Source of the DNA: Psoroptes ovis
Taxonomy: Eukaryota > Arthropoda > Arachnida > Sarcoptiformes > Psoroptidae
Direction: 5' to 3'
NCBI GenBank assembly: GCA_002943765.1
Contig: PQWQ01000004.1
Span: 1,984,001 to 2,048,000, forward strand
Length of the DNA: 64,000 nucleotides
The notes below the pieces were generated by a model. It saw only the letters and a list, made by a program, of their open reading frames with translations. It was not told the origin of the DNA and ran no database searches. Below, piece by piece: positions 22,301 to 34,468 of this stretch; within the stretch, counting starts at the first letter, position 1, and each line of letters starts with the position of its first letter. The translations under genes were made by a program, and so were the position numbers.

Positions 22301-25300
22301 ATATTTGTTTTTTTGAATATATTTGTAAATTATTCATTCATTCATTTTTACTGAATTTGAATCATTTAAACTTGTTTTTTCCAGAAAAATGATTTTGCAT
22401 TTTCAAATATTAGACATGATATTCGAATATTTGATATTTCTTTTGTTTTTTCAAATTAGATAAATTTTCATGAATTTCTTTTCATTTGTTTGTCAATTCA
22501 TCATAATAATCAAAAATAACACCGAAATGTCATAATATTTGACAATGTGTATATTTATTTGACTGAAATATAAAATTGCATACAAAAAAATTTTACAAAT
22601 CGATTTCGAAAATCGAGGCCATCATACAATCATCATTCATCATTTATTTGTTTTTGTTTTGTTTTTTCTGTCTATTTATTTTGATAATGAAACACAAATG
22701 TAACTTGATATATAAATGTACTGGATGAAAAAAAAATGAATGATAGATTGATTATTGTAGTTTTTTTTTTTGATGTTTTCTTAAATCAGTACAATTTGTT
22801 GCAATTAATTTCAATCAATCGATCATACAATTGATTGATTGATGGATTGATTGATTGAATAATCAACATGAATGAAAGAAAACAACGAATTATATGATTT
22901 GTAATTGATTTTAATGGATAATATTTTCTTGTATTTTCGGCCATTCATTCATTTATTTTTTGAATGTCAGAAAAAATTTCTGTTTTGAAATTCTTGATTC
23001 TCGTTTAGTTTTACAATCAGAATGAATTGTAAAATAAATGAAAGAAAACCTACGATCATGAAAATTAAAAAAAATCATTTTAATATGATAGATGATTATT
23101 ATTATTTTCTTTATTGTTAACATTATAATCATCATAATTATTATTGCTATTGATTGATTTGATTGACATAGAAGCTGAAGAATGGAAATGTTTATATTTT
23201 ATTTTTGTTTAAATTTTTCAATCAAATTTCAAATAGTTTTTTCAATGATTTCTCTTCCATATTGTCTATGATATTGTTTCTACGTTGCAGCAATAATGGC
23301 AGCAATAACCCACAGCAACAACAATAACAGCAGCAAAACAAACATAATTTTTTTTTTTTTTAAATCAAATCAGTCTTTGATTTAATTTTTCTGCTCTGTT
23401 TGACATATTTGATTGCAATATATCTGGTATTGAGCTACTTTTAATTATTATTATTATCATTCAAAAGAATTTTTTCCTTCATTCGTAATAAATCAAATTA
23501 GACTTGATTTTAAAAGAAAAAAAATAATCTTTCAAGATATGAAATCATTATTATTATAAGTCAGGCATAGACATATTTTTTTCAACAGTATTTAACTGTA
23601 TACAATTGTGAATAAGGCTTAAAAATGTTTCGAGACAGTCTAATAATTTATTGGTATTTATTTAATTAAACTTGAAACAACAAGAAACATATCGTTTTAT
23701 TATCATCATTATTTTTATTATTTTTGCACAATAAAATTAAATTCAAGTAAAATATTTTATTATAATTTGTAAAAATTTTGAGATACAAATAATTCCGATG
23801 CCGAATCAATTGAAAAATGATGGAGAAAAAATCATTTTTTTCAAAATTTTAAATCAAAGTAATGATAGATTTTGATTGAAAAACAAAAATCAATGATCAT
23901 TCAATGATTCAAAAAGCATCATTCATTAAAACATGCTTTATAAAAGAACCTACACAGAAATAATGATGAAATTTTTCTTTTCATCAATAAATGATAGGCG
24001 TTTTTGATATGATTTAAACCAGATTAATTTAAAGAAATAAGATGATTGAAAAGATCAATTATGATCGGTTGAAATAATAATTTTATTCAATTTGATATGA
24101 GTTCTATTCATTAATATATCGGTCATCTTGTTTCATTCCTGATTTCATCAACATATTTGTATGGTTAACAAGCCATAGCCTTAAAGGTTGCATTCATCAT
24201 CATTCGACATCAACATCCTTATCAAAATGATCGACTAGCATCGGCAACATTTTGATCGAAAAAAAATTGTTGACAAGCAAGTGTTTACGTGAATTGGTAT
24301 AGATATTTGTTTGATATATGTGTGCTTTGACCACTCCAATCTATTTGGAAAAAATCAAAATGATTGCTACTTTTTTCATTATTTTGATTTTGATTTTTGA
24401 TCATTGAAAATGTATGATGGATAAATAATGGTATTTAAATATGTTTAATACGAATATTTTCGAATTTTTGTATAATTTTTGATCGTATCCAGCTTTGTCC
24501 ATGTGTATTCATAATGAAAAAACAAAATGCTTTACATTCTAAGAAATGAATGCAAAAAGTAAATGATTATTCTTGTTTTTGATGGAAAAAAAATTGTTTG
24601 ACCTGTTTTCTTTGTTGAATTTTTTCGTTTGAAATATTTTGATGCATTAATATTCAACATATATGTTGATATGTATTTTATTATTATTATTTTTTTCATT
24701 AAATAGATCGAGAAACAAAATGGACATGAAAATAATAATAATGGTCATAAAATAGCGATGAAAATCATTTGATTTCACTGCATTTTTTGTATCGATCAAT
24801 TTTTAAGGAGATGAACATCAGTCATCAAATTAGTAAACCAGTGTACTAATCATTCGGTGATGATAATGCATGCATATCAAATGTGTTTTCCCTTTGTGTG
24901 TGTGTGTGTGTTTATTGTTCTAATTTTCAATTCACAGCTCAATTTTTCCTCTGACGATTGTTTTCAAATCACCTAAAAAGACATTGAATCACTTCGAAAA
25001 AAAAAATCATTGAATTAGTGTAACCTTATTCATTGTAAAAGCTTATGAGAAAATTTTTTATTTTGATTCATTCATTCAGTGTGTCCTTTGCATTTGCTAT
25101 TGAAGCTGCTATTGATGAATAATAAATCAAAGTCATTTTGTTTATTTTTCATGAAACAAAATGCTGAGAATCAAAATCAAATATTAAAATTTGAAATTTA
25201 TTCATCATTTGTTTGATTTGTTTGTTCATCATCAATCAATCAAAATTCATGAAAATTTCAATGAAATTTTATTGAAACTAAATCAAAAAGTTCCATCACA

Positions 25301-26033
25301 AATTCCATGATTGAATTATTCGTAGGTAGCATTTCAAAGGTGTAATTTCAAAGATTTTTTTTTGAGCTTAAAAATCATTATTTTGGTCATTATTTATCAT
25401 TAAACATTGATTTAGAAAAAAGCAAACAAACAAACAGATTCCGTATTTGGGTTTCTTCATCCGAAGCCTCTTTCTTATGTGTTTATTTGTTGTTTTTTAA
25501 TGAAAATTTATTTGATTTTCTGATATTCATTGTTCTATTCAAAACATATTTGATTTACCTCATTTTTTGCTGAATTCGTTTCTTGTTTCTGTTTTGTTCT
25601 TTTGTTTGTTTAACTAATTTATTATTTTATTCATTCATCCATTCATTCAGTTATTCATTCCATCCTCGTAAATTATAATCACAATCATTTTTCGATTGTT
25701 TTGTTTAAACGTTTTTTTTTGTTTCATCCATGAATACATGTTTAGAATGTGTAAATGTTTTCGAGTTTACCTGTAAAACTTTTATCATCATCTTAGATAG
25801 AAATGATTAGAATTTTTTTTCAATGAAAATTAATATCTCTACAGTTGTCATTTTTTAATTTGTTTCAAGAGGTTCAAATGCTTGAGCTGAGCACCGATTA
25901 ATAAAAGATTATAATTATTATTATTATTTTTTGATTTGTCTAGTCTGTATAACAATAACTATCAAATTTTTTAAGACGCTATGCATTTCGAAGACAATAA
26001 GACATGAATTAAGAATATAAAGATATTATATTA
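19382..26033. other. Long gene-poor region
   Basis: More than 6.6 kb with no exon that I can support. The open frames are short, AT-driven and hydrophobic by composition. Simple repeats include a GT run at 24895-24911, TGATTGAT units near 22826-22860 and CAG-rich patches at 23288-23337. Regulatory DNA for the flanking genes is possible but not visible. Confidence 0.45.
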
Positions 26034-27306
26034 CCTTGTCCGGAGTAAAGTTAGGAGTGTTCAAATTCAATTTTTTCAAAAACTATTGAAGATTTCTTAG
26101 CGAAACTTTATCATAATAAAATTTAGTTTTCTTCAAACCTTATGAATGATTTTCAAGGCCCAAGTACCATAGGAACCTTGTCAAAATGGACCTTTTGCAA
26201 ACTGTTCAAAATGACCAAATTAGCAGTATTTTTTGAAATATTTAAATTTTGTAATCGAATGCTTGAAATCCATATTTTCACGAGACAAGACAGTTTTGGT
26301 CACAAAAATTATGACCTGGGTCATATTGACCCGACTTTAAATGTCAAAATAGTTTTTCAGGGATAATCACGTGACAACTTAATTTTCATGGAACCAAACA
26401 TTATCAAGAAGAATTTCATATCCTTGCAGTCTTTTTCAACCATTCTTACGGGGCCATGGGTCCCGATTAACGTCCTATGGGCCTTGGTTGTTATTTCTTA
26501 ATTTTCGTGCCAGAGATGCCGAAAGACGATGTCATGGATATCCATGGTCATGATGAGAATGCTATTCTCTCACCCGATCCCTGTTGTAAAAATTTTGGTC
26601 CTAGCTCTTCTTTAACTGGGTGAAATTTCCACTTCCTTCAACAAGAATATGCTGTAGTGGGGCCTAGAATTTTTCAGTGGGAGAAATGTGTCACTATCAC
26701 TTTGAGAGACGTGTTGAGCAAAGTGAACTCTTGTGACATCAATCTTTTTTCAAAGTGATTTGGTCTTGGGTCCCAATGTTGGATTTGAATTTTTCGAAAT
26801 CTGACTTGCTTTGATTTTAGGGGTGTAATGTTCCACACAGTGCTCATAGGAACTTCAAATTTGAGGGACAGATCACCAACATTCCAAGCTCTTACATTCT
26901 TGAAACATTTTTTTGATTCCTCGGATTCTCGGGTCTTTTTCAACCCTTAAACAAACGACTAGTCTTCGATCATTTTTGAGCTTTTTCTCCTACTGATGAT
27001 TGATATCATCGATTTTTCTTCTGTTTTCTGAGAATATCCTAGGCCCATCAAAATTTCCCACAATTGTTTTTGGATTCTGGAAGCTGTGAATCCTGGAATT
27101 TTGATGATTTTGTCAAAATCATGCTGTTTTTATTGGACCTTTTTAAAATGGGCCACTCTAGGGTCATCTCTGAGGGAAATTCGAAAATTCTTTTTTTTTC
27201 GATGAAGCATTAGTCCCAGTACTAGTGGTGAAAATTTGGTCCCGAAACATCAAGCGATTGCTGAATTATTTAGATAGATGTCACCCTAACTTTACGCCGG
27301 ACAAGG
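26034..27306. mobile_element. Decayed Tc1/mariner-type DNA transposon
   Basis: The ends are inverted repeats: CCTTGTCCGG.GTAAAGTTAGG at 26034-26055 and its reverse complement at 27285-27306, 21 of 22 bases alike, then offset by one base. Both ends are flanked by TA, the target duplication of the Tc1/mariner superfamily. At 1,273 bases it is the size of a full element of that type, and it is clearly richer in G+C than its surroundings. On the minus strand a remnant of a helix-turn-helix segment can be read (see next entry), but the transposase frame is broken. It is therefore a dead copy. Confidence 0.75.
26674..26943 (-). pseudogene. Transposase N-terminal remnant
   Basis: Inside the decayed element, about 89 codons contain LSLKFEVPMSTVWNI followed by a basic stretch and LLNTSLKVIVT. 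This resembles the helix-turn-helix (usually ..A.KF.VS.STV.RI..) and the following linker before the first catalytic Asp of Tc1-type transposases. The frame stops before any catalytic residue. Fragments resembling later parts appear in other frames towards 26460, so indels have broken the gene. Confidence 0.5.
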
Positions 27307-27806
27307 TAATATTACATTGCAATTACATTCACATTCTAAAATATTTTTCTTTAGTTTTTGTCCTTATTATCACAAGCGATTTGTTGATGTCATCTTAATA
27401 TTTCTGAAATGTGTGTAATGGTAAAATGTTTTGCAATCTAATTTTTTGGATTTTGTTAATCAAATCAATCCGATAGATTTTTATGAATAACTTTTCTCAC
27501 AATTTATATTACAATTTATAAACCTGATTTAATTTGATAACAAAATTTGAAAATCACAATCGATCACAAATCATAATCATCGATTGAAAATTCCGATCGA
27601 GATAATCCATTTGCTTATTATTTTTTTCTCTCAAGGATTAAATGTTCAATTTTGGTGCCTATGTAAATATTGAATGAAAAGACAACCCGTTTGCATAATT
27701 TTCATCCGCAATTTTGTAAATGCCTTCACATTTAGAGCTTATATTTAAATTCATATTGAATTGATAATTATTCAAAAAATAAAATTAAAAAAATTTAAAA
27801 TGAAAA
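27307..27806. other. Spacer upstream of the galactosyltransferase gene
   Basis: 500 AT-rich bases between the dead transposon and the next start codon. It should contain the promoter and 5' leader; no clear TATA box is seen. Confidence 0.35.
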
Positions 27807-29867
27807 ATGAAAAAAACATTTGGAAAAACATATCGTTATCATCGTTTATCATCATCATCATCAGATGATCCATCATCAGTTTTACAAAATCAAAATAATT
27901 TTTTATCAATAAATAATTCAATCAATATTGATGATGATGGTAATCATCGAATAATAATACAGAATACGATTCCAAACGAAAATAATGGATCATCAATTAT
28001 TTTGAATAATAATAATAGCAATGATAATAATAATATAAATAAATTGTTCAAATTAACTAGTCGTACATTATTATTGTTTAAATATTTAAAATCAATAAGA
28101 TTTTTATTGTTCCTATTATTAATATTATTTTTTGCAATACAATTCATTAAAACATCATCATCAATATCGACAGCATCATTTTCTTCATCATCATCATCAT
28201 TCAATGTTGATAATTATATGCCAAAAAATTATTATTATAAACAAATATTTAATAGCAATAACAACAATAACAATGATCATAATGAAATCAATAATAATTC
28301 CAATAATCAAACACAACAATCGATATTATATAATGATAATCACAGCAGTAATAGTAGTAAAATTGATTCTAATCCAACAACAAATATAAGTGATGAAAAA
28401 ATGATTATGGAATCATTGGAAAACTTCAATAAAACATTACCAAATTGTCCATTGGTTTCACCAAATCTTGGTTTGTATCATGCTTGAATAATTAATTCAT
28501 TTTTCCGTCAAAATTCTCATATATTTTGTTGTTTTCATATAAAATATAGTTGGAAAATTGAAAATATTAACTGATCCTCCGTCATTGAACGATTTGGAGA
28601 CAATGTTTCCTGACGTTGAAATTGGTGGCCATTTTAAACCGAAAAATTGTATCAGCAGTAATCGTGTAGCCATCATTGTACCGTATCGTGATCGTGAATA
28701 TCATTTAAGAACATTTTTATACAATATGCATCCAATGTTAATGAGACAAAATATTGATTATGGTATTTTTATCGTTGAACAGGTATGTGAAACTTTCTTA
28801 CTTGTATATTTAACTCTATTTAAACCCTTTTTTTCTATTTAATCCTGGTTTTCTTTTCGCAGATGGGTAATAAATCATTTAATAGAGCTAAATTAATGAA
28901 TGTTGGATTCTTAGAATCATCCAAACAATATCCATACGATTGTTTTATATTTCATGATGTTGATCTAATTCCTGAAGATGATCGTAATTTATATACATGT
29001 CCAGAACAGCCTAGACATATGTCTGTTGCTGTCGATAAATTCAATTACAGGTATGAATTTGCTTGAATTTACATGCATGAATTCTTTAACATTCCATTAT
29101 TTTGATTGAATTTTTTTTCCTATCTTTGCTATTCTCATTTATATGCTAATTTATTAAAATGTTTTTTCTTCATTTCATCCGTATCTGGTTTGATTTGTCA
29201 AAATTTCTGAATAGATTACCTTATAAAGATTTGTTTGGTGGTGTCAGTGCACTAACAAAAGAACAATTTATCAAAGTTAATGGATTTTCAAATGAATTTT
29301 GGGGATGGGGTGGTGAAGATGATGATATGTATGTATTCATTTATCTGGAATTTTATTCTAATTAAATGATTTTCTATTTTCGCATTAACAAAACAAATTG
29401 ATTGAATGCATTCGATTTTCAATTCGGATTGTTTCTTTGTTGTCTTTGATGAAAAAAAATAAAATGAAAATCTCAAAAAAAATCGAAAGGTCGAATCGTG
29501 TTCGACATTATGGTTATAAAATAACTCGTTATTCGAGTGATATTGCCAGATATAAAATGTTGAAACATAAAAATACGGCACCGAATACTGAAAGGTTAGT
29601 GCTTTTATTTTTTTTCGATTTTTGAATCAATTAAAAAAATACTAATGATAATCACATTTTCATTTTGATGAAATTGATAGATTTAAAAAATTATATAATG
29701 GATGGAAACGTTACAAAACTGATGGTATCAACAATATTAATTATAATGTTGTCAATTTAGTGTATAAAAAATTATATACATGGATAGCGGTTGAATTATT
29801 TGCACCTGATGATCACAATCATCATAATCATTATCGAAAAAATCATAATCGTAGACATAATTCATGA
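27807..29867 (+). CDS. Beta-1,4-galactosyltransferase (B4GALT family)
   Basis: Six exons join in phase: 27807-28470, 28550-28782, 28863-29050, 29215-29328, 29490-29594 and 29681-29867, giving 496 residues. It is a type II Golgi protein with a membrane segment at about residues 97-114. The catalytic domain begins at NCPLVSPNL and shows the family motifs in order: VPYRDREYHL, FNRAKLMNVGF, the metal-binding DVDLIP, FNYRLPY, FGGVSAL and FWGWGGEDDD, then the ITRYSSDIARYKML and NTER segments. The family transfers galactose (or GalNAc in some invertebrates) from the UDP-sugar to terminal GlcNAc on glycoproteins and glycolipids. The best fit is the B4GALT1-6 type rather than B4GALT7. The cytoplasmic tail (about 95 residues) and stem are unusually long and Asn/Ser-rich. 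An ATG at 27800 is out of frame, so the ATG at 27807 was chosen. Confidence 0.95.
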
Positions 29868-30240
29868 TTATGATTTATTATTTTCATTTTCATCTCTTGA
29901 AAATACATGTGATTTACCTTTTTTTTTATTATTTCAAATACGTGTGTGTGTATTCATACACCGTATGCCTGATAATTCTCCTATCGTCATTATTATTCAT
30001 CATGTCAAATGCAATCAAACAACAATAATTAATTTGAAGAAAAAAAATGTGATTTATTAAATGAAAACAGAGTTTTTTTAATTATAATCAAAATTTTTTG
30101 TTGCCATATTTATATTTATATGTAAATGTATATCATTTTGTTATATGAATTGTTACATATTTTTTTATATACTAATTTAATTGAAAGAATAAATGAATTT
30201 TCAAAAAATTTTGTTATCATTTCATTGATTTTACAATAAA
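29868..30240. other. Shared 3' region between convergent genes
   Basis: 373 bases between the stops of the galactosyltransferase (+) and mS25 (-). AATAAA at 30188-30193 is a candidate poly-A signal for the plus-strand gene, and TTTATT at 30053-30058 (AATAAA on the minus strand) is a candidate for mS25, which would make the two transcripts overlap. Confidence 0.35.
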
Positions 30241-30897
30241 TTATCGCTTGTAAATACGATATCTAGCACTTTTCGGTAAAAGATAATCATCAAAATCTTT
30301 GCCTTCTTCAACAATTTCTTTTTCTTGTTTCAACAAATCATCAGTCAGATATTTAGTGAATTTACCACGTAAACATTTTGGTAATTTGATGACACCAGGA
30401 CATGGACATTGGCCAGGCACTTCGCACATACAAAAACGTTTACGATCAACACCAAATATTGCATCATTATCTTCACTGACTTGTTGAACATTGACACTTG
30501 CTTCAAATGCTAATTGTTCATCAGTTTTACCCAATGTTTTGATTAAACGCTGCATAATTTCTTCTTTTGTTTGTGTATCGCAATCAAATTTAATATCATT
30601 ACCATCTTGTAACCAACAACGAATAAATGGATTCGGTGTCATTTCTAAAAATCTTACGATTTGTACATTAGGATTCATATATTGTATTTGTGGTATATGC
30701 CAAAAATAAAATTCACGTAAACCAATATGTGGATCATGTTGTGGATATAATAAATGCTCTTTAGTTTTACGATATTGTTTCCAATACATGTTATAATGAA
30801 CTTCCATTATTTTGACACGATTCTTGAAGATTAATTTACAATTTTGTAAATATGGTATCGTACGACGTATCGGTGATGGACCGAATAAAAATCCCAT
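30241..30897 (-). CDS. MRPS25: Mitochondrial ribosomal protein mS25 (MRPS25)
   Basis: A single uninterrupted frame of 218 residues. It matches mS25 of the small mitochondrial ribosomal subunit: the N-terminal PIRRTIPYLQ, the segment IPQIQYMNPNVQI, the MTPNPFIRCWL segment and EIMQRLIKTLGK all have the order and spacing of the animal protein. The C-terminal part has a cysteine-rich CMCEVPGQCPCPG motif; in human mitoribosomes cysteines of mS25 help hold an iron-sulfur cluster with bS16m, and the cysteines seen here would allow the same. It is about 45 residues longer than the human protein, mainly by an insert near residue 40 and a longer basic C-terminus. It faces GGA head to head, with about 715 bases between the starts. 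Confidence 0.93.
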   Translation of the reverse strand: MGFLFGPSPIRRTIPYLQNCKLIFKNRVKIMEVHYNMYWKQYRKTKEHLLYPQHDPHIGLREFYFWHIPQIQYMNPNVQIVRFLEMTPNPFIRCWLQDGNDIKFDCDTQTKEEIMQRLIKTLGKTDEQLAFEASVNVQQVSEDNDAIFGVDRKRFCMCEVPGQCPCPGVIKLPKCLRGKFTKYLTDDLLKQEKEIVEEGKDFDDYLLPKSARYRIYKR

Positions 30898-31612
30898 GAT
30901 TTATTCCAAATCACTAGTTTAATTCACTAAATCAAATTTTTAAAAAAATAAACATTCAAACATTGAAAAAAATCACATGTAAACACAAACCTAAAACAAC
31001 ACAACATGTATCAACTTGGATCGAAATGGGTGAATTTTGTTTATATTTTTTGAAATTTAAATTTTTCAAAATTTGCATTAATTTAATTTTTTAAATCAAT
31101 TTTTGTGATTCCTCGTTTCAAAAGTGAATTCTTCATGAATATTTTGAACAAATAATCCCAAAATTAAAACCAGAGTCAGTATAATAAAATGATAGTCAAA
31201 TGAATAATAAAGTTTTGATTGAGCGAAATGAGGAAAATTTGTTTATTTCTTCATCTTTATATGGAATTCTATATAATTTTTCATTCATTCATTCCAATTG
31301 AGAATCGATTGTTGAATTTTCAATTTTTCAAAAACAATATCAAATTCAAAGATGATATCAATTTATACAAGAATTTTATCCGATATCAATATGCGCAATA
31401 CAAAAAAACAAAAACATTGGAACATTTATTTATTTATTTTTTCATTTATCGATGTTAGTATGTATTTAAACTATTTTATTTGTTTCTAGGATTTTTTTTC
31501 ATTTAAATGCTTATTCATTGAGCATCTAATCATAATGAATTTTTTTCTTCCCAGAAAAAACAAAAGTGAATTATTGAAATTTGAATAATAACATGATATA
31601 GACCGATGAAAA
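30898..31612. promoter_or_regulatory. Divergent promoter region between mS25 and GGA
   Basis: The starts of mS25 (-) and GGA (+) lie 715 bases apart with no exon visible between them, so both promoters must be here. No TATA box or known element was recognised. Confidence 0.4.
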
Positions 31613-33978
31613 ATGCAATCGAATTCAACCATTAATCAATCAAATAATAATGACAATTCTACAAATGATTCAAATATAGAACTAACTGAGTTGGAAATTT
31701 GTTTAGCAAAATGTACAAATCCATTAACACGTCTTTCGAATGAATTAATTGATGAATTATGTTCAGTAACGAATTCACAAACAAATGGCCCATATACAAC
31801 ATTGAAATTTTTAGCTTACAAAGCACAATCACCACAAGAAAGTGAAGCCCTACATGCATTGAGCGTTTTAGAATTGTTAATTGGACGCGGTGGTTTCAGA
31901 ATTGCTGATGAATTGGGAAAATTTCGTTTTTTGAATGAAATCATTAAAATTGTTTCGCCTAAAGTAAGTTTACTCATTTAAAATTCTTTAAGATGGAATT
32001 CTTTAACCATTACAATGTTGATTATTCTAACAGTATTTAGCACATCAAACAACGCCAAAAGTTGGTCAACGTATAATTGAATTGCTGTTTCAATGGAGTA
32101 TGGAATTCAAAGAATTGCCAAAAATTTTCGAAGCATATCAGATGTTGAAAGTGCAAAAAATTGTAGTCGATGATCCTGTTCATGTGTTGAAAGTATACTT
32201 ATCTATTTAAATTAATTAAAAGTGTGAATACTAATATTATTCTCACATTGATAGAATTATCGGCCACCAACACCGCCTAAACCTAGACCAAAACATGAAA
32301 TATTTGATAATGAAGAAACAGTGAAAACATTAAGATCATTAATCGAAAGTGGAGGTACAGAAAATTTAGAAGCAGCAAATCAAATGATTAAAAATTTGGC
32401 ATTGAAAGCAGAATCACGTGATCAATTTAAACTGAATTTTGCCACCGAAATAGAATCGGCACGAAATTGTGCGCATCTATTGAATGATATGGTCACACAA
32501 TCAAATTCAAATTTAAAAATTGATACCGAAACAAAACGTGTCATATATCGTGGAACAACTGAAGAGGATTTGCAATTGATGCGTGAATTATTGACCAATT
32601 GTGAAACAATAAGATTTCGTTTATATCGTTATTCAAATCAAATCACTGAAAATGATCAAGATGAATTAAGACAATTGATAGAAATATCGGATATTCTATT
32701 ATCAACAATCAATTCATGCAAAAGATATTTCATATTATTGGATGATCCTCAATTATTGAGAATATCAACAAATTCTTCTGAGAATAATGTTGATAATAAA
32801 AATCATACAAATCCATTGGAAGAGGAAATATTATTGGATTTAAATGCAACGCCATTAACATCACCAAAACGGATTACAATAGAAAATATGGCCGCTTTAG
32901 ATTATCATTCAAATAATACAAACGAGCCTACGAATTCGATTTTACGTGATTTAGTGATAACAAATGAAACAATAGCATCAGCAACAATAACAAATGATGA
33001 TGATCAAATGAAAATAGATTCTTGTACAAAAGCATTATCATCATCATCATTATCGAAATCAGTTGAAATATCTGAAAGCGATTTGAATCTAAAACAATTG
33101 ACCGAAATGTTTAATCAACATAATCTCTCTAATAATCAAGATAGAAATCATATGAATGAAAAAATTTTCCCAAATATTAAATCAATAAAAATTAATGAAA
33201 AAATTGATGATAATCATGATCATAATAATATCGATAAAAATAAAAATGATATTAATGATAAAGAATATGAAGATTTGTCTGAATTATTATCAAACATTAA
33301 TCAAATTTGTTATGAGAATATACATCCATGTAGAGAAATGCGACCACCATTATTAGTATTCAATGATGATGGTCTTGTTGTGAATTTACATTTTACTGGT
33401 AATAAACCACATCAACAGGTTTCAGTATTTCTATTAACATTTACTAATTATAATCGATCTAATATAACCGATATACATTTTTGGGCTGCAGTACCTAAAG
33501 TATGTATTTATTCTCAATTTTTTTTTCTTATATTCGTGTAGGATTAAATTTTTAATTATTATTTATTTTTGTAATTTTTTTTCTCATAATCGAATTCATC
33601 GTGGTTGAAATGAAGCGTATGAAAGTCAAACTTCAATATCAAACAGGATCAACATTGCCTGGATTAAAGAATGGACAAGATTTTCCTGAAAAATTTATCA
33701 GTCAAGTTATGTTAATAGCATTTGATCGAAATTATTTAAATGAGAAAAATGAATCGAATCTCAAACAATCAAAGAGCGAAGAACATAATTCATCATTAAT
33801 CAAAATCAATGAAAAAATAGATCAAATTGATAATGGCAATGATGATCATGATTATCAATCGATTAATAATTATGATAAGAAATCAATACAATATAAGCTG
33901 AAATATAAATTAACATTTAAAATTGATGAGAAGTATTTTGAACGTGTATCACAATTAATTTGGTCACAAAATTTTTGA
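31613..33978 (+). CDS. GGA-type ARF-binding clathrin adaptor
   Basis: Four exons in phase: 31613-31963, 32034-32192, 32255-33499 and 33616-33978, giving 705 residues. GGA proteins sit at the trans-Golgi network, bind ARF-GTP, ubiquitin and acidic dileucine sorting signals, and load cargo such as sorting receptors into clathrin vesicles. The VHS domain covers about residues 20-160 (LEICLAKCTNPL, the ALSVLELL helix, RIIELLFQWSMEF). The proline-rich link YRPPTPPKPRP leads to the GAT domain, about 185-325 (LIESGGTENLEAANQMIKNL). A long Asn/Asp-rich hinge follows with LLDLN, close to a clathrin box. The C-terminal GAE ear starts near 545 (VVNLHFTGN, AAVPK, then RMKVKLQYQTGSTLP) and has an extra insert of about 45 residues before YKLTFKI. 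The exon 4 acceptor (AAG before 33616) lacks a good pyrimidine tract close by but restores the family sequence. Confidence 0.94.
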
Positions 33979-34468
33979 ATTTTTGCGTTTATTTGAATGC
34001 CATTTGACACGAATACACACATGTTTATAAATATATTTTCAATCATAATATGAATGTATCAGATTTGCGTGATTATATTTTATTAAATGTTTGCTATTTA
34101 ATCAACACATTTATAAATTATCATTATTGTTAATTGTTAGCAATATTTTTTCCCTGTTTTTCTTATGTTGTGTTTTTACCCTTTTTCTTCATGAAATAAG
34201 ACTTACAGAGTTCTAAAAAAGTTACTATTTAACTTTGATAATCACATATCAACATTATTAATTTGTAATTTACAGTCAAAGTTTAAGTTATTTTTCGACA
34301 AATGAAAAAAAAATGAAATAAACTGAACTATTGATCATGAATGATTGATTATTGAAAGATTGAAATTAAGCATTTAATTTTAGCTTTGATAGCTAAGACT
34401 TGATTTTTCAAGCTTGTTTTCATCAATCGTTTTAGCCAAAATAGATTTTTATTCAAAAAAATAACAAC
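33979..34468. other. Spacer after GGA
   Basis: AT-rich 490 bases between two genes on the same strand; it holds the 3' end of GGA and the 5' leader of the next gene. Nothing specific is seen. Confidence 0.35.

Noticed and set aside
22043..22354. 103-codon hydrophobic plus-strand frame
   Set aside because: Phe/Ile-rich by base composition, no family, no splice context; typical of AT-rich spacer.
26142..26366. Plus-strand 74-codon frame inside the Tc1-like element
   Set aside because: No transposase motif is visible and the coding remnant is on the other strand; treated as chance.
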